From Phoronis australis (lineage: Eukaryota > Phoronida > Phoronidae), in assembly GCA_002633005.1 (NCBI GenBank), contig NMRA01000172.1:424348-488347 (forward strand): DNA of 64,000 bases, given 5' to 3'. The notes beneath the pieces were generated by a model. It was not told the DNA's origin. It searched no databases and saw nothing but the letters and a program-made list of their open reading frames with translations. This document shows, one piece after another, positions 50,326 through 61,000 of the stretch. The translations under genes were made by a program, and so were the position numbers. Each line of letters opens with the position of its first letter. Position 1 is the stretch's first letter.

Positions 50326-51255
50326 GAGTTTTGAACATTTTAGGGGTGGGTAATAGAATAGGAACTCTGTTGTACAACTATGTATATTGGGAGACAGTAT
50401 GACTTACGGCCATCTCTGTTCCCCGGTTTACAAACAGATAATAATAACGGTCGAAGCCATTCAGAGTGACCGCGGTGTGAAAATGGTCGGTATACCCAAG
50501 TGATTTTTTGAATTTTTTGTCGGTCATTAAGAAAGTTTTAATGAGGGTTTCCTTGATTTTAGCTTACTTTAAGCAGAATGTCAACGTTAGATGACGAATT
50601 GCACGAAGTCGCGATTGCTTATCAATCTACCTACAATGTATTTGCTGATACGCATCTCTTGTGACTCACGATTTTAAAAGTGGAACGTGACGCAGGAAAG
50701 TTGGTCTGGCTGGGCGGGAATGGCGGTACTTAACAGTGAGCCAAAATTGAGTTAACGAATGAATGTTCTTTTGTTTAAATCACGAAAAATAAATATTCTC
50801 TTAGATGAATAAAAATAAAAATAAAATTCTGTGCTTTGGTTATAATCTGTGACTCCTTTGAAAATAAAACATTCTACACAGTATTTTTGCCTAATCATAG
50901 TGCTGTCAGGAAGTGGTAGTTTTCACTACATGTACGTCTCGTTCCTGGTTACTTACAATGGGAAACGATTTTGGGAAACCTTATGCACACTAATACGCAC
51001 GAAATGCTCGACACGTGGACCTAACTACACGGCAACGGGAAAATTGTAACACAGATTTATATACACCACATTCATTATATTGTCAAAAGTTACTATACGC
51101 CAATACAGCACACAATATACCTGTATAGACCATTGTAAAATGGTCGTTTAAATTGCAAAAATCATGTCTTTACGTCAATTTGAAAATGATTGGCGCAAGC
51201 CTAAAGCAATCGTTGAATCAAATAAAACGTCATCAAGTGACACGCGTAGTCATGA
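50326..51255. other. Tail-to-tail intergenic region
   Basis: Separates the plus-strand FN1-like gene from the minus-strand RNase L-like gene. It is A/T-rich, with several AATAAA signals around 50787-50825. No gene seen. Confidence 0.6.
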
Positions 51256-54200
51256 TTACATTACATTTTGACCAGTCTTAAAAAAATCTCTTAAACACCC
51301 CTTGTTAGTCCAATCGGCGTTTCGTTGAATTATGTCGTAAACAGCCAAAAAAAGTTTTGGCGTCTTCTCCCTAAAGTACAGCCAAGGATCCTTGACCTCG
51401 AGTCGAATACGGGGTGGCCTGAAATGACGAGACAAAACAATGCATCGCTCAGACGAGGCTTTGTCACACAAATTGCATTCAAATACACTGGTGACACGAA
51501 CAGTTTTACTGTTCGATTCAGACGCCATAGCGCTGAGAAATTGAAAACAAATGCTAACGATAACCTAAAAATGCCTCATTGAATTCTGTTTTTGTCTTCA
51601 ATTCTTAGTATGCATATGGTTTCAAACCGGCTACGAAATTCGTGTAATGACGTAGGGTAACAATATTTGCACGCAAGTATTATAAACGATAGTAGGAAGC
51701 GACAAAGGGTTCTTTTAAAACTTGAACAGTTACCGTCAAATTTCGAGGGCCCCTCGTGGGTTTTTGAGTTAACTGAGGCTGACCGACCCAAACCTCTGGA
51801 ACTTTTTTGTTGTTGCTCCATTTTTTCCATCACTGACGGGCCCCTTTAACTGCCACAGGCCCCGGGGTTGTGGGCCCTCATGTCCACCCCCTCTCGATGC
51901 CCCTGACCATGCATTCAATTTAGTTTGCAACATGTTTTCATCCGCATTACTTCGAGTATTCGTAGACAAAACCACGATTTATTAGTTGATACCGGTGGGC
52001 ATTTGAAAACAGACTGTGTTGCTAGAATCGAGATACCGAGATAATTAAGTCGGGATCTTGAGATACTTGGAAAATTAAAAAAGAAACGCGCAATGTCATC
52101 TTTGGGCCACCGTACACACGACTGCTTAAAATTGAAAAGTAAATATTAACCGTCTTTGAATTTTTAAAATCGAGGTAGTACATGTGTATAAGAGAAATTA
52201 GCGAATAGAATTATTTCAGCATCACCGCTAGTAAGCAACGAGGATTAATTTGTGGTTATTCGCAGTCAGGCATAGACGTTCGGGTAACAAAACCTCAAAT
52301 GTCAACGTAGGATTTGTCTCATGGAGTTTAATAAACAGAGCTGATACGCATGGATAAAAGTTCTTTCCAAAACTGCATTGAACCGGGTTATGCTTATCTT
52401 CATGAGTCACTAATAAAGTTTAAGACTCGAACTAAGCATTCTCGCATTACGTTGCCGTGTCTACATGAGAGGCTGCACGTAGCACACGTGACCGCCTCAG
52501 AGGCGACACTTTTCACGTCTAAACACACTAACGCTACCTAGCGGTGTGAAACGACACGACACTAAGTTCCGCCGGGGTAGACAAACCGAGGCTTTAAGAA
52601 GTTGAGTTTCTTTAAACAATGGTGCCACTCAAAACAGCTCTTTATAAAAATTTGAAAAATGAGCAAACGCACTGATGCATGTGTAGTAAGTAAAACGAGT
52701 CTTACATTTCGTTCAGATGTTTCTCAATGTGACTCATAAATCGCACCAGGTCTGTGCCAGTGTCCTCGTAGTAATAGCCGAAACTGGATGTCATTTCAAG
52801 CAGTTCTTCATCTACCAAACGCGCCTAAAAGAAACAGTTCGATAAACGTTTGTCACTGGTCACCACTTCTGGTATAGAATAGCTAATTATTTGCTAAATT
52901 TTAAAAGAGAAAAAAGTTACACTTTCACGTTGGTCATCTAAATAGAGGTTGCCGCTGTTCACTGAACGGTGAAAGACGCTGGGGTCGGTGCCACCGATAG
53001 ACTGAAGCTAGATTATCTCATTGAAATGTTATTTTTGCACACGTTCGGTAATATCCTACTAACAAAAGTTGTGGTGAGTAAATTTCAGTTAGTAAGACAG
53101 GTAGTGGAAAACAACACGGTACCAGAGGTGGTCTAGGGCAGTAAATGCTCACGTGATCCTTGGTAAATCGACCGAAACCTTCCTGCGATTTCCCCATTAC
53201 GTAAAGCACGATCGTGCGACGACTCAGGGGGAAAGTCGTTGCATTTAAAGGCTTACTTATATGTAACTGCTGCTGGACTACATATGTTTAAATACAACGT
53301 TGTTCTATAATCACTCTTACCCAGTTAGTATAACCAGTCCACTGGTGCACTGCGTGAAGTTCTAGAAGCACTTCCGAAGTGTTGTCGTAACTAAAGCGAA
53401 ATCATTGAGACAAAATGAAAGATTTAATTGCCGATTTTATAAAGTACGTACGCAAATGCAACGCTGTGTTTTCCATAAGACCAGTATCTTACACCTGACG
53501 AAAGTGTAACTGATGTTCGTTGTACACATTGAATCAGTACACTGTACCTTCAAAACCAATGGTTACCGATAAAACTGGACGTTGCGACAGCCAGGAACTG
53601 CCAAACGTTACTCGAGGCTCTACAGCTGTGCTGCACTCTGCGAGTAGAATTTCCGGCAACTTGATAGGAAAATTTCCGAATCGAGTGTCGAATAAGGTCA
53701 CCTGGATATAGTTCAGTAGCTGTCTCGCGACTAAAAAATCTGAGCCAAAATCACGTTTTATTTAAAGTACACGACAGTATCTCACATAATCTTGCGAAGT
53801 CTTGCTTTTTAGAGAGGTACCAGCGTAGGTCCTCTAGCGTTACTGGGGCTCCATTCCAAGAAAACTGACTTAGCTATAAAGACAAATCTTAAGTTTGTAT
53901 CGAATTTATGATCAAATTTAAGTCAGTTCCAAGAAAGTGATCTTAGGTTTGAATTAAGTGTTTGACTTAAGTGTTTTTTTAAGTTTTACAAACTTAGTTG
54001 ATGTGGAAGCTTCAAAATTTGAAAGTTGACACAAATGTTAGACTTAAGTCAAAAATAAACTTAAGCCAGTTTCTTGGAAAGGGACAATAAACTCTCCGTT
54101 GGTTTCTGACTGCAATTTTCACTCGAGGCAAGTTATCAGAAAATTCCCTTGTAGACATGAACAGTGCAATGACAAGTTATGACAAAACAGCATATTAGGT

Positions 54201-54320
54201 AAATTATTACACTGTGTCAAACGAACAAGTCGCTGTACTAACCTGCCCACCATGTCCAGTTCATGCCCCACTTTTTGAAGGAACGAGAATCTCCGTTTAT
54301 CCGCCCAGAAGTAGGGATGT
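51256..54320 (-). CDS. KEN-domain exons of the RNase L-like gene (join)
   Basis: Exons 54243-54320, 53321-53390, 52706-52824, 51256-51418. Begins HPYFWADKRRFSFLQKVGHE, the usual first helix of KEN domains, and ends with the FPxLxxxxY-like helix KTPKLFLAVYDIIQR. At the nuclease loop, where IRE1 and RNase L have an Arg-Asn pair followed four residues later by His, this protein has Ser-His (1264-1265) and keeps the His (1269) in FMSHIEKHLNE. A Tyr cluster (YYYEDT) is kept just before. The stop at 51256-51258 follows FFKTGQNVM. Confidence 0.82.
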
Positions 54321-55002
54321 CTGAAAGACACAAATTAAACATTCTATTGGTGCGACACGTAAAACGTGACGTTTTTGTGAAGTGCTTTTGTACATGTATA
54401 CTAACCATCATAGTCCGTTTTTGCTAGTTCTTATTTAGTCGATGGCATACAAGTGGAGTAGTTTTGCTCCTCAAAATTTCTAGCTATTGCACCAGAAGGC
54501 TTGGCGTATTGCTTACATGTACAAACAATAATGACGCAATCAATCGCTAACTAAATCCAGTCAGAGCTTAGCGTGTCTCATCCCAGAGATATAAAGTATG
54601 AATACAAAATACATTTGGTTCTGGTCTGTGTACGCAAACAGTACAAACTGCGATTCACGACTTGCAAAAGCACACCCAAACCATTTTTGCGATTGTCTTT
54701 TTTTCAAAAGCTCCATAATAGATTAACATAATTTTGTGTCGACTCGGACATAATCACTGCCTGAAACGACCATGGATGAGTGACGTAGCTTGAGCAACGA
54801 GACCCCGTAGACGACAGCCCTGCCTGGTTCCCGGGTTTAACGCTAATGGGCGTGAAAGCTACNNNNNNNNNNNNNNNNNNNNNNNNNNNNNNNNNNNNNN
54901 NNNNNNNNNNNNNNNNNNNNNNNNNNNNNNNNNNNNNNNNNNNNNNNNNNNNNNNNNNNNNNNNNNNNNNNNNNNNNNNNNNNNNNNNNNNNNNNNNNNN
55001 NN

Positions 55003-55040
<38 letters not shown>

Positions 55041-58000
55041 AGCGGTGTCCAACGATTTCGTATAAGTTCATAAATTCGAGAAATTGGAGTTTATCGCCAT
55101 GGCATATCTTGCTCTAGTACACACAGGAATTTTCACAGTACTGTATTAGCAATTCATGTAACAATGTATCACATTAGCAACTCTAACTTACAAAAGACAC
55201 TCGGCAACTCCTTTCCTTTGGTCTGGGTTTGGATGTAGCATCCAGCCCAGCAAATGGAACATGGCGTCGTCAGTCACGTGGCAGGCCGCCATCCTGCCAT
55301 CACGGATGTTGTTAGAAATCTGCTTTGCATCTGGCCCACCGAACGGGTGCTTCCCTCCAGTGGCGACATAGTGAACTAACATCCCGGCAACCTGCACGTC
55401 GGCAATGAGCGACAACATGCAACCATTGCAGCTAGCGAACACGAAGCTTTCAGTCGATCTCCATATACAAGTTGCTGTGAATGATAAAAACACAATAGAC
55501 ACCCAGCCTGCTCTGATGACCCTTTAGGATAGACAGCATGAGACGACATACTGTATACATAAAAGATTCTGGGATAGCCGTCATCCCGAGCAGCACAGCC
55601 GGTAGACGTAGATTAACGTATCATTAAGGCTTTACAGATCAATTTATTTCACTGGCATTGTAAACAGCCAGACTCAGTTTATCAAAGATATGAATAAACG
55701 GGTAGCAACTATCCAAAGTCAATTGCCAGATGGCATCTTGTATTTTCAGTGGATTCGGTGGCCTCGTGTCCCACACCGCTATCCGAAAAATAGCAGACGA
55801 GATAAATGGATCGCAATCTCGTTTACGCCGACGTTTTTGACTCCCGAATGGTACAAAAAAACGCCTACTAAATATCAAGTATCGAGTATATGTGACACGA
55901 CAAATGATATACTGACTGCCGCCATTTAAAATGCACGGGACTTGAGCATCAGTGTCGTTAGCGGTTGGGAGTTCGACCCCGGGCATGGCAGTTAGCTGGC
56001 AGTTGCATTGCCTTCCACGCAGTCGGTATTCGCTTTCACTATCATGAATCACATTGTGTGCCAAATGAAAACCATGTCCCTTGAGCCGCTGCTATGAGTG
56101 ATTATCACCAAATTCATGCCAGGCGTACATTTAAGCAGTATTTTGCCTTGTTTGTCTCGCTACTAACGTAAATCGAGTTTAAAATTTTACTCTCATAAAA
56201 TTGGACTCATAACATTCTTTACCGTAATATCATTCTATTTCCGTTACTAACAAGAATATTGAAACCATCAACGACTCAAGAAAACGCTTCAGAATTGTAG
56301 ATTGGGTTGGCCAACCCTAGTATTGCAGATTTAAAAATTTCGCATGAATGCGTTGCCTATGACTTAAGCTGCCAACGTATTTAACAACAATTCAAGATCG
56401 GGGTCTGTTCCAAGAAACTGACTTATGTTCATTTTTTACTTATGTCTACTAAGATTTGTCATAACTGCCAAACTTTGAAACGTCAACATTAGGCAAGATA
56501 ATTAAAATAAAGAGAAAAGTTGTCTCAAAATCAAAGGTTACACTTAAAGATCTCTTTCTTGAAACGATCTTGAGACAAATTAAAGTTTTAACGTAAAATT
56601 TACTAAAATTTAAGAGTTGTCTTAACTAAGTCAGTTTTTGGATAGGCCCCGGATGGACATGGTAATACCAAAAAGAGCTTTGAACAACAACTCAACATTG
56701 ACAGATAAACAGTGGCCGGAAGAAAGTATTGGCTCATAAGCCATGTCGTAATTGCTTTTGGGCGAAACTGTTATGACATCGTAAACACCATAATGATAAT
56801 AATAATGATAACATATCAAATATTCCACACAAAAATACTTACGTTTTGACAAAGGGCTCAAAACAGAAAACGCTCCCTCTGGAATTTGTTTGCATTTGGA
56901 AAATCCTGCGATCTTCAGAACGCCGTGCACGTCTATGAGCACACTGTCGGGCTTTAAACAAAGATACAATCTAGAACACTGAATAGCATGTTTAGCCAAA
57001 CTGTGCGTAATTTTGTTTTTCAGAAACTAATAAGCTGAAGGTTCATCAGTCAAGTCAAAAGTGCCTTTGAATACACCTGTATTTGTCTCACACGCAGGTG
57101 ACTGCTACACCGATGACCGATCATCCACTATGAGACGTAAAACCATTCATCATTTTGCATGAGCAAGATTCGACGAAAAATCGCGCTTTAGGCAGACCCG
57201 TAGATCGGTGAACTGTCCCCAGTGTACTGGCGACCACCATGAGAACATGCAAGTAAGCTCCTACTCACGGTCGCTCCTTAACTGCTCACCTTCAGATTCA
57301 GATGGGCGAAAAAGGACGCATGCATGGCGTGCAATCCCTGGAGTAACTGCACCACCAGGTAGCGCGACTTCTGCTGCAGGAGTCCCTCCATGTCTAGCTT
57401 GTGCACGTATTCCTTGAGGGTGTACTCGCCGAGTTCCATGCCCACATAAAGGAAGTGGTCGTCGCTCGTGCAATCCTGTGAGAACGAGACGTACATGTAT
57501 TGGGTATTCAATTGCAGCAAACATACAAATACTCATCAACAGTTCATACGTCAAGACAAGACATGTAGAGGTGAAGCAATTTGTCAATCCCAAATTGTCG
57601 CAACTGTAAAAGCTACTGTGTCTAGTTAATGAAACAGTCACAAATAGAGACACAACTGAGGTCCTTATCTGTCTTTCTTTACTCACAGATATTCTTTTTA
57701 TTCTATCAATTCAAATTATCATGAGCTCCTCTTTAACTGATAAAACGTTCTAATAAAAATACTAAAAACTGAATCCTGAATTCAGTGAACGTGAATAGGG
57801 GCGTTGCATGAAAAGATCCCTTCTTATTTTCGATGATATTGAGAATTTAACGTAGAGTTCAGTCTTGATTCGTATCAAAGTACTTAAGAAATGACTTAGT
57901 AGTGAAACTGAGACAACAAAAGAAACAACAATCCACGCTTTCACAAGTCCACAAATACGCACTAGATTTAGGGAACTCACTTTTGTCCCTATTTGCAACT

Positions 58001-61000
58001 GTTTCACGCAACCGGGCACTTTAACCTACAAACTGCAAACATTTCAGCACGCCAAATACATGTAGTGTCGCACTAATAATTAAAACACAAATGCGGCAAC
58101 AACTGGCAGGCTTGCAATTCGATAGAAGGAAAGTCAACTTCTTAAAACAAAACGAACTTCCAATGGCTACCTATTAACCTTCCTACGAGAAACTGGTATG
58201 ATGTGCAAAATGCTTCTATATGCAAGCATATCACTGGCTTGAGATCACTATGGGTGAACAGAGCCTAACCATAAATCGCACCATAGAAATGCAGGCTTAT
58301 CACTACTCTTGTAAACGTGCAAGATACCGGTACCTACCACAACGTGTACTCTTACGCCAATTCAGAAAGATGTTAACTTGGCCGACTTCTACGTAGTTGG
58401 ATCCTCATGATTACATAGAGCATTTTGTTTTGTGAAATTACATCTAATATTGTCCGTCCGTCCGAAACGAAAAACAGTTTCTCGTAGAACACCAATGGTT
58501 TTTTTCAAGACAGCACGCTAATTTGGGCCTTTTTGGAGTCATAGAACTGACTCATCGTTCGAACGATGCCTGAGAAGGTTTTCCTTGTTGTAAATTCTCG
58601 AAAAAATACGCAGTGGCCAGAAGAAAAAGGCAGTGGGGTCACCCCAGTTCACGAAATCGGAGACACAGTTTAGCGAAGCGACTGTCGCTAAGTTTAAAGC
58701 TATAAATTTCTCATCTTTACGCGATATTAATGTGGAGGATTCTTATCTTGCCACGGAAACCAGCGAAGCTTTTCCCGCTAAGAAGGCTGATCTGGCATCT
58801 GATTTTGTGATCAGGTAATTGCAAAAGGCAGATCAAACTTCTGATGACAGTTGAAATATGAATTTTCCGACCGCTCATCAAAGCTACATGTACCGTCTTT
58901 TGATCAGATGGCGTGTGAACGCTGTTTCAGGCTTCGAAGAATTGGCAACTCCGCTTTCGCCACCTGTTGGAGCTCACAAAAAGTGAGTGAGGCGATGTGT
59001 GACATCCACTTGTAATAATAACCGTGGCCTGAACGGGGATTTATTTACATTTTGGAACCATAAATAAAACTGGGGTCTCGTTCATTTGCGGAAACCGTAG
59101 TGTGGCTGGACAACACTACATGAGATGCACAGGTGTTGCAATGCATTGCCTCTATGGTGCATTGCCGGGCAGTCACGAATCAAGAGAACACGACCTTGAA
59201 TTTGACATTGTTCGGGGACATTAGATTGTAAAACATTGAAAAAACGTCAACGAAGTTTGTTCCTCAGCGGTTTAAATTGAGAGAAGTCGCGTGTTGTTAA
59301 GATAAGTGAGTTTGGAAGCGATGACAATAAGCATAGTCGTTGCTTATAATGAAACAATCGTCGTTTAGCTTGATCCTGAATACCAAATTAATAAGCCTCT
59401 ATAACTTGGGCTTAGATAGCAAAACGACACAGGCCAAATTGAAAGTCAGTTTGACTGCAGAAACAAAGTGAAGCGAAACTCACCAAGAATTTGATTATAT
59501 TTTCATTCTTGACGTTTCCGATAAACTTCACCTCGTCCACTCCACTCTCAAGCCCAATGGGTATTCGCTTGATGGCGATTTCAGCGCCGTCTGTCCTTAC
59601 TCCCAGGAAAATGGTTGTATTTGTTTTACTGTCACACAAAATAATAGATTGGAAATTTTCAGTCACTTGTCAGAAATCCAAATATACGTTATCGTATATA
59701 CCCAGATTACTAATACTTCAGTCATGACAGGTCACATGGTAGTGAAATAGTGAACGTTCGCGAGTTTTTTTTTTGTTTGTTACAACACCTTCATAATCAA
59801 TCATAAAATGTGTCAAAACTAACGTCAGAATTATCCATTCAGGCCTGTTGTGTCATGCATTGAGATGTGTAAAATATTTCATATTCGTGTTCGACCAAAA
59901 GCCTCCGTTTCAATAAATATTTGTAATTTTATGTGGAATTGCATACAAAGATTTCAAAAATCTTTAAACACTGCGACAAAGCAAAAATTGTTCACATACA
60001 TGTTTTTATGCAAGCAGAACACCTCTTCATGCAAGCACGTCTGCATGTTGCCAATCAGCTGCAGAATTCCCGCCTTTTTCTCGAGCATCACGCTGATCAA
60101 GTGCTGCCATCTCAGGCTGCAAGGAATTCTTGTCATCTGCTGTGGGAAAGAATAGAAGCAGGGGACCAGTTCGTGTCGATCGCGCAGAACTTGACCTGTC
60201 GGAAAGCAGTTTTCGAATCCCGGCGGAGGCTGCACTACAGCAGATAGGCCTGACACGCTCTTTTCCAGTGGTGACTTCTGTATCCAAGTAGACGTGCACC
60301 CTGTTATACAGTCATGTGCAATTCTCAGTGCTTGCTGAAGTGGAGCTCGTGAGGAAGCTGAGCTGAGTAGAGAACAGGGCTCGAAAGTCGACGTTCCCAC
60401 ATTTTCCCACGAGCGAGGAAATGTCGCGTGTATGGCGCTCACCTTTGTACCAGGAAGGGAAGCAAGATGTGCAACACTAGTCATCGTTGTCGCACATATT
60501 GACGTTCCCGTTACCGCATCAGCAACGGCATCGCTGCATAGATCATCATGGTAGCTAGGCACTTTTATGTTAAAGTGTTCGCCTTGGTTAGTTGTGCCCT
60601 TTACGACACTGCTAACCTCCGAAGTCATGTGCTGTGCTTTCCCAGTATCGTCGGAGTTGATAATTTTTGTCTGCGTGTCATAATCTGCGCAAAACGTAAA
60701 CGGACTCGTCGTACATGTCTGATCACCGCTGCGCAACTCTCGTTCGAGATCGAATGCGAACCGCACGCCGCCTGAATCTCCGCACTGTCTCCTGAAGTTG
60801 CTTTCGCAAGAGCAGAAGCTCACGCCGTCATACAAGCTTGGCATGAACTCTCCAATGAATGCACTTGCTGATGGAGTACTGATGCCTGGAGCGTTCAGGT
60901 TGTTAAGACTGTTATAGTACGGATACAGACAAGGGTCTACAAACACCCGTTTTGGATGATCTGGCTTTCTCGACATAGAAGGTAGCACCGGGCTTTGTGT

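Noticed and set aside
54843-55073. ORFs containing X and poly-Pro/poly-Gly
   Set aside because: They run through the N gap and the poly-G tract.
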